Assembly (NCBI RefSeq): GCF_964204645.1
Contig: NC_134025.1
Coordinates: 1,245,001 to 1,309,000 of the forward strand
DNA length: 64,000 nucleotides
Direction: 5' to 3'
From: Tubulanus polymorphus
Taxonomy: Eukaryota; Nemertea; Palaeonemertea; Tubulaniformes; Tubulanidae
Shown here: one piece after another, positions 52,683 through 64,000 of the stretch
How the letters are laid out: every line of letters begins with the position of its first letter
Numbering within the stretch: position 1 is the first letter of the stretch
Program-made: the position numbers and the translations under genes
The notes under the pieces: model-generated
The model's database searches: none
What the model saw: the letters and a program-made list of their open reading frames with translations, nothing else
Told to the model about the DNA's origin: nothing

Positions 52683-52878
52683 GCATCCTGTTGATCAGTC
52701 TTTTTACATTGTAAGAAAAAAGTTAATCCCTGCTGCCGGGTCTAAGTTGGTTATTAACGTTTTTAAAATATAACTAAACCGAGAATTTTAGTAAGTTGGT
52801 TAAACGGTTTATCATATGTAAACTCGTCTGGGGTGGTTTGCCTCTATGTTTACAACAAGCTCTGCTCTTCTGCTCTTC

Positions 52879-53205
<327 letters not shown>

Positions 53206-53557
53206 TCAGCGGTCGCCATGGCGGTGAAAGATGATAATGTTTTTTATACGACATCCTGTGTGATTGAGGAGCACACATTTCCAGCTTGAAGAGTGCTTTT
53301 ATTACAACTGTGACAGGAATGTGAAGAATGGTCAACTGACTGTTATGTTATATTTGATGGATCAGACTTCTCGCGTATACTGCTGTACATAGTGCACTGG
53401 GGTCCGTCGTATTATATAGAACTCTGGAGTCTGATCACAAAATGATTATGAAGAAAAACCTGCAATCATGAAGGAGTACAAAGAGAGAAGTGATGTTTCG
53501 AATCGATGATTATTTTTAATAACAGTTTCAAAAACATTTTTAAAATGGCTCGTCACA

Positions 53558-53660
53558 AAATTGAGTCGAAACGACACTACTCTCTTAGTTTCGAAAATGG
53601 CTCATAGAATTCAGTGTAAACGTCACTACTCTCTCAGTCTTTCTTTATAATTGTGGGTTT
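53558..53660. repeat. Dispersed repeat GAGTCGAAACG-CACTACTCTCTTA
   Basis: Two copies in tandem (53,564 and 53,607), and a third at 41,252-41,276. The CACAATTATAA-type flank also recurs at both sites. Probably fragments of one interspersed repeat family. Confidence 0.55.
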
Positions 53661-54579
53661 TCTTCAATTGAACTAGAGACAGTCACTCGTTTCCTAATGG
53701 GAGTCCGGAATATAGTATCTTTTATATCTTCAATCTCTGATATCTAGCTTTTAAACTTGTTTAAATTCTTCTTCAAATTTGTAAATAGTGTAAAATGAAA
53801 AAATTCTATTCAGACATTACTTTTTCTCTGCGTCAAATGAACAATGATAAAATTCTACCTCAAAAGGTCTTACTCGAGAAATTGATTCAACACTCGGGGA
53901 TTTCGCTGAAATAAACTCTTTTTCTATAGTTACAGGAAGCAATGAACAACTTGAATAAATATTATCGTAATATATATATGCAGAAAAACTATACGAAAAA
54001 TAACAGAAATCCAGGGTTGACCTGAAAGTCTAACGCGATAACACACGCGAAGAGGTTCCTGTAACGTTGAAGTATCCATACTTCAGATTTCAACTTATAA
54101 AGGTAAATATTCTCTTGACCTTTTCCAACAAGTATTCTACATCAGGCGAAGAGTTATTTGAACCCCCTCGCGTCTGGTTTTGCTAATTTGCATAATTTGA
54201 GTTGGAAGAGGAAATAGTTTCAGTGAATAAGAGCAGAATTTCTAGTAAACCATGAATCTACAAGTGACTAAGGAGCACATGAGTTAGTCTAGCCCATTAA
54301 AAGCTCAGAGCACGCCTACTCTCTCTATCTCTCTATCGTTCTCTTTCTCTTTCTCTATCATAATTCTATAGATTTTAGCGGAAACGATCCATTAATCTAC
54401 ACATAGTAAACAATAAATACATTAGTCACTTCATGCATTAAAAGGCCATTTTATGGATAAAGCTATTATGGATCATCCGATTATTTTGCAATATTTTCTC
54501 GTTTAAAAGGTTTATTCGGAGCGACCATATAGAATCGAAGAGGGTTCTTTCATATATTGTTCATTGTCAATTTTCCATT

Positions 54580-54694
54580 CCTGGATCCAGTCGCACAGTG
54601 TTGTGAGTTTTAAGGTCGATTATGAATTGAAATCACTTAATTTTCAATTTCACTCTGGACTCATATTTAAATAAGAACTGCGAACTGGATCATT
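54580..54694. mobile_element. Degenerate copy of the inverted-repeat element
   Basis: CCTGGATCCAGTCGCACAGT ... AAGAACTGCGAACTGGATC, about 115 bp with recognisable termini and core. Confidence 0.6.
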
Positions 54695-55867
54695 GGTTTT
54701 ATCAGAAAAGACCTACTTCATTAATTTGATGAACTCATCAACTCATGTGTCTGTAAAAGTTCACACCGATCGATATTCAAAAATGTAAATATAATTGATT
54801 TTGGAAATATGCACTGGACCGCTGCACTCTCAAAGCCACAAATGAAATGCAAAAGTGTACATTATTTGGATATATGCCATCATAAGCCACTGGTCGAACA
54901 CCTTTCCTGTGAAACCTAGCCACTAAAACCGAGAACCGAGTTTCACGTAATTTTGAATAAAGCCTGATAATAAATACACTTATTATGTCCATCAATACTG
55001 TGGCTTACGTCATAAGTACTGGTAGTCACGCCGGACACCTACAGAGAAAATTGCACCTATTTTGTGAATCCAATACCCGCAGTGACGGAAAGTGGTCAAC
55101 CGTTTAGAATTGCCTGTCAATTAATAATCAGTATATAAGTAGATGTGGAATAGCCCGTGCTGTCAGGCGTGGAGAATAGATAATGCGATTCACACCCACA
55201 AACTTGAAATACAAACTTGAAAGATTAGAAATGAAATTTAGTTATCAAGAATCAAAATCAAATATGAAAAGACACGATATTTCGGATACTCTTTTGAGAA
55301 TATCGTCACGTTTTCTCATCTATAACCATCGATACTTTGAACACGCCCGATCGAGTTCCTAGCAGTCATGTGATACCTAAATTGCATATGTTATTCTAAG
55401 AATATTCTGAGAAAAAAAAAACTATTCTAAGAAGAACATTTTTGTAGACAAACTCTACGTACCTGGACACTAGGGCTTCCGGTTTGTATCTTTTTAGATC
55501 CAACGCGCATAATACACGTGAATTAAATAGGAAATAGCGCGAGCTTTGTGGAGTATAGAAATCTGATTGATATGCCTAAGGCATGAATCACTAACAAATA
55601 ACTTCCGAAAATTCCCTCGTTTCCCATTCAAAGACGGAAAAAACATTGCTTTGTAAACCACGAAAATCCGTTCTTATTTATGTCCAGGGCTCAGAACGAT
55701 TACAATGAAACTGGCGACCTTTAGTTTAGTAGTGAATTGTTGGAAGGAGAGTGTGTCAAAAATTGCTATCGGACCCGGGTTATACAGGACAGACAGGATA
55801 GAAACCTCCAGGGCTCAGTAACCGGTTCTGAGACAGAAACCTGACATTTCTAAGAATCCAAATCTTA

Positions 55868-55950
55868 TACCATCACAGTGTCGTGAGTTAGAGTTAGTTG
55901 CGAACCCAATAATGGTTTCTGAGATGAATTCACAACTGCGTAAACGAGTC
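55868..55950. mobile_element. Degenerate copy of the inverted-repeat element
   Basis: CACAGTGTCGTGAGTTAGAG ... TCACAACTGCGTAAACGAGT. Short and eroded. Confidence 0.4.
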
Positions 55951-57177
55951 CCGATTCTCGTTTAGAAATGCACCATTAAAACCATTAAAAAAAATATGAT
56001 AAACAACTTATCAAAATATTTTCATTAGAAATACCAGTGTCATAACGTGAATATTTCTATACATACAGTTTTTTTTCTAAATTCATCATTATTCGAAGCC
56101 AGACAAATAACGTTCGTGTGGTGAATTCAAACAGATTATACCAATGTAGTTAGGCTCGGTATAAATAGAACCACCGTCGGTCGTAATTGGATGTTGAAGT
56201 CAACCAATAAATCAAATATATAATTCTATATTCTTATAATAATGAATGATGTGAAAAGAAACTGAAATAGAAATGTTGAATAATTTTAAGTTAAATATCA
56301 TGAGAACGAACCTTAATTAATGCGGTATATCCTTCATTCGCAGAGGTGATGAATAAACTGCCTCCGCATCCAATGACTAGCAGTCGATATATATATTAGC
56401 CGTAGCTGTGAGCAAATGCTGCAGGTTCGAATCCCATAAATCCGTCTTATTGTTATTATCGCATTCATTTATATTAAATACACTGATAGCTGAATTGAAA
56501 TATCGTATGATTTGAAAGACTTTGATTTAATAACGTTTAACTAAATTTTGATTTTTGTGTATAAGAAAAATCTCAAAAATAACGACTGTACTACAATATA
56601 CACAGCTAGGCAAACTAGGCTTTCATTGGAAATTCGCTATTGATTGAACCCCTTAATAAGATACAGCTCAACAGTTTTTCTCGATCTCGGTGCTTCACCG
56701 CTGGAGAAATGATCTACCAAATGAAATGCGAAATATTGAATCTGTTACATTAACGATTCCATCCAGAGAAGCTTTTTGTTCATCGATTTTCAAATGTTTT
56801 TCAAATATCTTATAATGTGAGAAGATATTTTTAGTAATAAATGTTATTATTATTATTGTTACGATAGATTGTGGCTAGGATGATAGTTAAATAAGAAATG
56901 GTCATTAAGTTCCCAATTGGCCTCTATTTGATAAGATAAATAATGCTATAATCATGTGAAAGATCACAGATGTTTGTTGAACGTAGGGACGCACGACACA
57001 GCAGTCACGTACAGCGAGGTTTATATAATTAATACTTATATATATATGAATATTTCAATATCGCCTTCTTCAAAAATAAATCATTTGAAATCTACAGTCG
57101 TTTATAAGGAGAGGAATACTAATTGGAAAATGTCTGGTTTATTGGGATATATTAATTTCATTGCAGGAGTGTGAAAT

Positions 57178-58185
57178 ATGAAGGTATTTATGATATTCGT
57201 GGTTTTATTGGTTGTGGCTGAAAATGCGATCATTCCTGCGCCTACTGAGAACATACCGGCGCCAACATTCAGTAAGTCATACCCCGGTCTCAGTGAACTA
57301 ATGAAGAAAAATTCTCCGATATGAAGTAAAACCAATATCAAGGATTTTCGTTTGAAATGCTATGAGCCACTTTCAAAAACGGATTTATTTTCTGAATATC
57401 AGTTATGTGATGATTTTCTTCTTTGTTTGAATTAGACAGTCACGTGTCTATGGAATCAACTAAGTGTTAGTAATGTAAAATCCCGCAATGAAATAAAGAA
57501 TAAAGTCTGGAAATATTTTTTTGTGCTAATAGGTTATTTCAACATTTCGATTATATCCGAAAAGTTATTTTCAGCAATCAGTATTGTTAATAGCTCAAAG
57601 AAACATTTTGTTCATTAGTTTTTTCATTTTCATTTGAAGACATGACCGTATTATCGTTTCAACTCGGGACACAGGGTGCTTCATCAATGTTTATCAAATT
57701 TAATTTTTTGAGATATCAACAAAATGTTATCCACTAATCGTCTAGTTTCAATTTCAAACATTGAATTCTATCTCTGTGTTTTAGATCACAAATTCATCGG
57801 AGGTGTTTTACACCCCACGTCAGTGATGGGAAAGCGATCTTCGATTTTCGAAAAGATAAAACAAAGAAAGTAAGTGAAATATTTTCGAATTGATATCAAC
57901 GTTTCTTTTTGAGCTGAATCTCTGAGAACAGTCAAATTGTGTGATCAACTTTTCCAACACAGCGCCCCAAAATAGTGTATGGAACAAGCTTCCGGTCAGT
58001 ATGCGTGCCATTTCATCTAGTGATGAATTTAGGAAGCTTTTTAAATGAGTAACTGTGTCAAAATATTCGGTGATTCAAATTTCAAAATATACATAAATAT
58101 AAAGATGCTATGACAAACAAATAGTCGTGTTGATCGCATTAGAATCTTGATCATTTATTTATGTATTTTCAGATGCCACGAATGA
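57178..58185 (+). CDS. Short secreted peptide precursor candidate (63 aa), three exons
   Basis: Exon 1 (57,178-57,271) starts 10 bp after an acceptor (CATTGCAG), so a 5' UTR exon lies upstream. It encodes a signal peptide (MKVFMIFVVLLVVAENA) then a Pro-rich stretch with two APTENIPAPT-like modules. Exon 2 is 57,785-57,869 (donor AAA|GTAAGT) and carries VMGKRSS, a possible amidation plus dibasic cleavage site at residues 46-49. Exon 3 (58,173-58,185) ends in KCHE-stop. Phases agree (1, then 2). An alternative exon 3 frame is open for about 26 codons with RQRKRR and would be used if exon 2 ended at GGAG|GTGTTT. I recognise no family. Secretion is well supported; the neuropeptide role is inference. 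Confidence 0.6.
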
Positions 58186-58545
58186 TATATTGAGACAAAG
58201 GAAGCGGCGCTTCACATTGACGAATAGGGGAAAGAGTAACAAACAAAAAAAATGATTACGGCAAATAAAATATTTATTCGTGAACACGTTTTACTTTCAA
58301 TAACTCGTGTCGTCACGTATAGCTCCATTAGCAACCGATACAACCGGCTCCACGCTAGCCGATTTGCAAATCAGCATTTCTGGTGTGAACGAGCATTTTA
58401 TACATTTCTGATAAATAATCCTACGATATCGTTTCAAAACGCATATAAAATGACGTAGAACGCGAATGTATCAGCTACAGAGCCCCTTTATACTACTGGT
58501 ACTGGTACTAGTAATTTGACTCAAACTTTACCGACAACTAACTAG

Positions 58546-58760
58546 CCCTACAGTTATACAGTTCTGAATCAAGATCTAACTCACAGAGTTAACTCCAATT
58601 CGCAACTGTGGAACTAGAGATTCTGGTGAACTGTATCCCTGGACCCGGTTCCACAACAACTTACAGATCTGACTCCAAGCAATGATATTGATTTGGATTT
58701 GACATTGAAATGAACTGATTTTAACTCAATAACTTAGCCTACACCGTAAAACCGGGTCTT
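58546..58760. mobile_element. Two degenerate copies of the inverted-repeat element
   Basis: The first copy is 58,546-58,618 (ends CAACTGTGGAACTAGAG). The second is about 58,640-58,760 (CTGGACCCGGTTCCACAAC ... GTAAAACCGGGTCTTGG). Confidence 0.55.
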
Positions 58761-59397
58761 GGCTGTTAAGATAAGATTTTAAAGCTGTTTCGGAGACATA
58801 TGTAGTTTGAGTTCGAGACATTTCGAAGTGAAATTCGTTGGATCAAAACAATCCACTTGAATCGAGAAGTTTTAACAATGATCTTGAATCTATTTTCGCT
58901 GAGATGATGATGTGTTTACAACAGGTAATTTGTGTTGATTTCCTGTCGGTACTAATGATAACAGTCGTCCGTTTATAAGATCCCGCGTACACGACCGTCA
59001 TCATCATCTCCCTCTCTTTCCTAATTGCCAGTTTGTCATAAAAAATTTATCAGATTTTACTTTCATCAGCGTAATATCCATTCATAAACAAACATCAATA
59101 AACTCGCGCGGACTAATGACATCGTTTATAGGAGAAAAAACCGAATGATATCCTATAACAGCCGATAATATCACAACTGATGAATTATTCTATAGATCTC
59201 GCTGTATTTGTTATTTTGAAATTAATTCTGGGCAAGATGGAATTTGTCGATTTTGTGTTCGCACTCGTTGCACGGCGCTGAAACGAGTTGCGGCCATCGC
59301 GTGAACAGTGGAAACTAATACACGACTCGAGCGACAACTAATTCCGCTATTAGAACAGAACGAGAGGTTGACAACAGGGATTTGATCACTCGGTCAC
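58761..59397. other. Spacer upstream of the PAN-like gene, no gene seen
   Basis: Non-coding. It presumably contains the promoter of the downstream secreted protein gene. No unambiguous TATA box was found. Confidence 0.45.
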
Positions 59398-60476
59398 ATG
59401 AATTATTTTTCAACGGTTACAATGATTCGGTTTTTACTCGTGTTGTTTTTCGGAGCTTGTTTCGCATCAGGTAGGATATTAGTTTTTCCCGACTTAAATC
59501 CTTACGGTTGCAAAGTAATTTTTTTTCTAAAATATTCTAACACGGGGAACCCCTCTTGCGGCCTTCAGCGTGGCTACTTAATCCACGATTCTTATTTTCG
59601 GCTCCCACCTAGATCCACCCTTGACATTTTCCTCATTTTTTCACTCACTTCAACAACGTGATAAATGTCATCATAATTGTTATCATAGTCTTATCTTTAT
59701 TCTGTAGTCATGTCTTTATCTCATAATCAAATCGAGTTTTATAGCGATACTTATATCTTTATTTTGAAGTCACAATCGACATTATGGTAAAAAAATATGG
59801 CGATATCATATCATGGACATGAAAAGAACCTTGTTTTGTATATTCATTAATGTTACCGTTAGGAAGAGTATTGAAATATTTACAGACAAAGTTTTGTTCA
59901 AACTATTATCGCTTTATTGTTGTCTTACTTTTCCGTGCATCTCACGTGGAAAATTGCGAACACATGATCGACAATGAAAATGATGTACGCTGATTGCACA
60001 TTTCAATTTGTGAATGCAAAATGCGTAAACAAAGGTTACCCTAACGGTTCTGAAGGGATGTTATTGAACGCACCCACGGGAAACCGTTGCTGCGTGAATT
60101 CCAATATCGCCACTAATTCTTATTTTATACTAGAAGGCATTTTTTACGAATTTGCGCTCGGGTTTGGAATTAATTTCTAAAAGCATTCGAATATAGTAAA
60201 GATTTTAGTATGTTCTGCTTGGATGACTCAGGGAGTGATAAACTACTGTTATAAAAAACGGTTCTGTAGACACGGAGGAGTGAATGAAAGCAACATTCTG
60301 TTGCTGGTTATTTGAAAAAAAAATAAATACTACAGTTTGTTGGTGTAGCTTGGCCATCGTATTGTGTAGATTTGAAGTCTCCCTTGAGTTGAACCTTTCA
60401 TTTAACAACTCATTAAAATAAGTTTGAGTCTCAAAACTTCGTGTCATCATGTATTGACAAAAAGGACCTCGTCCCT

Positions 60477-60522
<46 letters not shown>

Positions 60523-63500
60523 GTCCGATTGCGCCACAGAGACAGTTGACAACAACCGGTCACCGAATTGGAACGGTCGTCAATTTTCACCATGTTCAAA
60601 ATTATGATTTAAAGTAAAGTGTACAAGATGCAGAATACAAAATACGGTAAATTAGACTTGGGGATGTCTGTAAAAACTACGAAATAGATTGTATAAAACG
60701 GGTCCCTCAAAAACAGAACAAAGTGAAGAAGAAAAAAAGATAAATGTAAAAACACATTTATTTTTTATAACATGTTTCAAACACGCTGCGCCATTTCTAT
60801 GGAAATTCGATTTCAAATCATTTGATACAATGGAAATAAAGTTCACCCTTCAGGTTTTGCGGAGAGAATCTTAATTTTACAGTGCACACAATTACTTGAA
60901 CTTCAAGAATTTTCTGCACTTGCTTTTTCCGATTATTGTACCACTATACCGAATTCCTGTAATAATATTATTCGCGATAATAATATATAGGTTTTTCGGT
61001 GGAATGGCTTTTAGTTAATCAAACCGCTTATGAAGGTTTCATGACTACTTCACCTCCATATATAATACATATTGACAGCTACATTCAATTGACGCAGTTA
61101 TTCTTCGCCTGAACTTTACAATAAACGAACAGTTTCCTAATGAAGTGTTGGGTAATATTGTTTTTATGGGTTGCGTGCGATTTGATATCCACCAATATTC
61201 CGTATTTTTATTTACACGCAATATCGCTACTGCTGCTGCTGCTGCTGCTGCTGTAAGTGTAACTGTACGCGACGTGTCCAGTTAGAATGGTTTATAGATT
61301 TAATACCATAAAAGTACCTGCTCTCTCCCTCTCTCTCCAATCAATGGAAAATACGACATAGAATAAATGGAAAGGGCAAGAAAAGCCTGTTATAAGAAAC
61401 AAATCCAATTATACGACTCTTTACGAATATACTTCAGATATTCTAATTATCCAGTTAACAATGGATCCTTGATGAATGTTCATTAAAATTTTGTTTGAAT
61501 TCGTGTAAATATTTTATGCAGTTGAACAGTAATTCATTAATTCATTAATTTTGTCGTACATATGAAAGACGAATTCTTCAAGTTTGAAATTTCGCATTCA
61601 ATGTTTGTTACGCACTAGGTTCTCATGCACTAATTAGAATGAATTCGTGTTTTTTAATAACGTTGTTTATATATTTTGAAACGATACAATGTGAACTTGT
61701 GCGGATATTTTATCGCCACTGATTTGAATGTAACGATAAATCAAATCTTAACCTAACAATAATGTAGTAGTAATGGTATAATTCACGCGATTGCTCTTAC
61801 AATGAAACCACTATATAATGTATACATATCATACGGTTGCGCTTATTCGATCAGAAAATAATTCATATGTTGCTACGAACTTTATTGATAACTGATAGAA
61901 ACATATTTCTTTCGTAAACGTTGTAACGGCGATATAAAACCTCTGACAAAAAGATTTTAAAAAAATAATAAAAATGAAAAAATAGAATAAAAATAGTCAA
62001 AAGTGTTTCCAGGAGCTATTAGTTTCAACGTTTCGGTTGAGTCATAACGGGAAAAAGTCGAAACGTTGAAAGAAACTACTACCAGGTCGAGAAAAAAATT
62101 TTCATTTCTATTGTGGGATTTTGCATTATGTATCAACTGATCGATGTTGACAAAATGGCGGTGCGTCGTACAGCGAGAGAAGTACTTCTAATAGAGGAAA
62201 CCAAGGCAGGAGTGATGACCAATGTAGTCCTACCCCATATCCAGTTTAATGCATAATCACTTACAAAACGTGTAATTCTATTACTTTTAGATTTTCTGTC
62301 AAAACTAGATGTTGATTGTGACGGGAATGACAATTTGAACAGTACTTTATTGCCCGGATGGAATTTGACGTCTTGTCAAGCACAGTGTTCATTACACACA
62401 CATTGTTCGTGCGTCAAGTGGGAAAATACTAGTCAGAATTGTGTTCTATATTTCGAACCATGTTCTGTAATCAATTCTTCAATGGCGACTGTTTTCCTCC
62501 TGAAGAAAGGTAAAGTATTACAAGTTCTCTCAGAAAATACAGCACTCAGTCACACAGTTATCGGTTAAGATTGACACAAGAGTTACAATTAGTTCATTTC
62601 CAATGTTTTGACTTAAGAGTCAATTCTAGCCGACTACTGTGAAACTGACTGGGTTACTGAGTTAAAACTTCAGTTCGAGTTCATTCGCAATGAGTTAATT
62701 CTGAGTCTGGACTCAGAATTCACGGAAGTGGGTCCTACGTATTTCAGGATTAATTCTATTATTCACATTTTTTTCATATTTTCAAATACAGATATCGAAC
62801 AATATAGACTAGTCGAAGCGATTTGTGAAAGCGGAAGCGGAAGTGACGTCACGATTCTAGATTACGTCACCAATCGTAAATGCGCGGCGATTTGCGACGA
62901 AAGCGCCATCTGCCGGTCGTTTGTGTACAACCTGACAGCGATGCGTTGCTATTTAAAAAACGCGACCTGTTATTCTAATACCCAGAATTCCGGTGATGAA
63001 TACACGTATGATAAAACTGGTAGGTCTTTTCCAGTAACAAAAATAGATTCAATTTAATGTTGATTTGTAAAAGACCGCGAAGATAGGTAGGACTTAGTAG
63101 TAGAAATCACGGGTTTTCCGGCTAGTAGAGACTGAGTATTGTAGCACGAATAAAACTCGAATAAAATCATGTTAACCTCCAAAATACAACTGATAGATTC
63201 GATATGACGTCAACACGGCTCATCTTCTCGTCAACGATATTCATGATAATCCACGGTTTCATTTTAAATCGATTTAGGAATTTTTGTGAAATTGGGCCAA
63301 ACGTTGTTAACTGTGTACCATCCCCTCCCCGTTGAGAATTGACTGTAGGTTCACTATAATCAATTATAAATACTTGGTCGTGACTTTTGTTTCAGCTATT
63401 ACTGGTTTAACCGCCCAGACTTCTTACTGTAGTTGGAATCTAAAGCAGAATAAATACTTGACAAATAGAGTTGGATTGTTCGAATGTCAAGAACGTTGTT

Positions 63501-63623
63501 TGTCCGATAATCAATGTATCGGTTTCGAATGGGATTCCAGAGATGGTTTATCTGTTTGCTCGTTCAAAGCTATTGAATGTATGCATTTAGTGTCCGCATC
63601 TAGTTTCTATACATTTAACAAGG
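59398..63623 (+). CDS. Secreted protein with PAN/apple-like repeats, 5' part (runs off the window)
   Basis: Exon 1 (59,398-59,470) encodes a signal peptide. A second ATG at 59,422 gives the more typical MIRFLLVLFFGACFASG. Exons 2-4 (62,291-62,509; 62,792-63,019; 63,396-63,623) each encode one cysteine domain of about 73-76 aa. All donors and acceptors agree on phase 1, so the exons are symmetric, as in shuffled extracellular domains. Domain pattern: C, then C-x3-C-x4/5-C-x-[SGC]-[FV]-x-[WY], then two more Cys (for example CQERCLSDNQCIGFEW in exon 4). That resembles PAN/apple modules, which bind proteins or carbohydrates. Exon 4 ends at a good donor (AAGG|GTATGT) with no stop, so the gene continues past 64,000. 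N-glycosylation motifs are present in exons 2 and 3. Confidence 0.75.
60459..60463 (-). terminator. RNA polymerase III terminator (T5)
   Basis: Five T residues on the - strand, 6 nt past the tRNA 3' end. This supports a functional tRNA gene. Confidence 0.7.
60470..60543 (-). tRNA. tRNA-Asn (anticodon GTT)
   Basis: A complete 74-nt cloverleaf without intron. The acceptor stem GTCTCTG pairs with CAGGGAC (one G-T wobble), with discriminator G. The D arm is GCGC...GCGC. The anticodon arm is TTCGG-CTGTTAA-CCGAA, giving anticodon GTT. The T arm is GGTGG-TTCAAGC-CCACC. The D-loop has GGACA where the common sequence is GGTTA, a small deviation. The gene lies antisense inside the first intron of the PAN-like gene. 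Confidence 0.95.
61230..61253. repeat. (CTG)8 microsatellite
   Basis: Eight uninterrupted CTG units in the first intron of the PAN-like gene, followed by TAAGTG. Confidence 0.9.
62003..62085. repeat. Fold-back fragment with AGTTTCAACGTTTCG arms
   Basis: AGTTTCAACGTTTCGGTTGA is followed about 20 bp later by GTCGAAACGTTGAAAGAAACT, its inverted copy. Probably a Penelope-like or SINE tail remnant in the PAN gene intron. Confidence 0.5.
62549..62720. mobile_element. Degenerate copy or copies of the inverted-repeat element in a PAN-gene intron
   Basis: CAGTCACACAGTTATCGGTT ... TACTGTGAAACTGACTGGG (62,549-62,655), followed by a second half-copy containing GTTCATTCGCAATGAGTTAA. Confidence 0.5.
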
Positions 63624-64000
63624 GTATGTATCTGATTGGATGATAGTTTTAAGCTTACATTTTAATCTGATCGGTTCGTCTAACTTTAATTTCGTTGTCG
63701 TCGTAAATTCGTAGAGATATAAACTATTGATATCTTAATCATTTACCTGTCCGGCATCTTCTCACAGCAACAAACTGAATTGAAATCCTTGCAAATCGGT
63801 TTGTGTCATTTTACGGGAAACCTTCTTTGGTAACACTACGATGGTAACCAATGCCAGAGAGGTTTTTCTATCTCGGAGTGGCCTCGATGGCAGTGTTAGT
63901 AACGGGGGCGGCTAGAAATCGTGTGATCACGATATTGAAGAAGGTAGCTATGCAGTCAAACTCGGAGGAGTCGTCATCCAATAAATCGTCACATTATCGA
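63624..64000. other. Intron of the PAN-like gene to the window edge
   Basis: No further acceptor plus cysteine-domain exon is visible. Two frames are open over 63,840-64,000, but neither has the cysteine pattern of the preceding exons. Confidence 0.4.

Noticed and set aside
59974-60180. 68-codon ORF within the PAN-like gene's first intron
   Set aside because: Contains cysteines but no matching acceptor or donor and no cysteine spacing like the neighbouring domains.
63840-64000. Possible next exon of the PAN-like gene at the window edge
   Set aside because: Open in two frames but no acceptor and no cysteine pattern. Cannot be judged without downstream sequence.

Overview
This is an AT-rich, intron-rich animal genome segment. 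The gene content (CEP162, EXOSC7, a pleiotrophin/midkine-like secreted protein, a protostome-style orphan GPCR, PAN/apple-like exons), roughly 20-35 bp satellites and many small non-autonomous elements fit a lophotrochozoan invertebrate such as a mollusc, annelid, nemertean or brachiopod. The species cannot be fixed from the sequence.

Layout. Positions 1-15,460 are gene-poor: tandem repeats (33 bp, 12 bp, about 37 bp, TTA, about 25 bp, CA and 35 bp units), tRNA-derived fragments, and a small inverted-repeat element whose core has expanded into an array. A small unrecognised coiled-coil gene lies on the + strand at 15,464-16,103. It converges on a complete 28-exon CEP162 gene on the - strand (16,743-27,644; 1,415 aa). 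A complete nine-exon EXOSC7 gene (28,723-31,806; 291 aa, same strand) follows, then a class-A GPCR on the - strand (33,291-34,391). A PRRT3/4-like seven-helix protein sits on the + strand (37,787-38,836). A seven-exon pleiotrophin/midkine-like gene with six cysteine domains runs on the - strand (41,031-50,455), with a decayed + strand ORF block inside its last intron. After a repeat-rich stretch come a short secreted-peptide gene (57,178-58,185, +) and a secreted PAN/apple-like multi-exon gene (59,398 to beyond the window end, +). The first intron of that last gene holds an antisense tRNA-Asn.

The genes are unrelated housekeeping, ciliary, receptor and extracellular genes, with no sign of an operon or a shared pathway. 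I derived the exon models by hand from splice signals, reading-frame continuity and remembered family features. Every internal junction in the CEP162, EXOSC7 and pleiotrophin-like models keeps the frame.

The most unusual signals are: (1) a minisatellite of about 34 units in the last CEP162 intron that starts at the real 5' splice site and copies a splice-donor consensus in nearly every unit; (2) a dispersed inverted-repeat element family, one copy of which has grown an internal satellite; (3) a six-domain pleiotrophin/midkine-like protein with one domain per phase-1 exon; (4) a nested fold-back element in EXOSC7 intron 1; (5) a candidate amidated-peptide precursor; and (6) a frame-supported GC-AG intron in EXOSC7.
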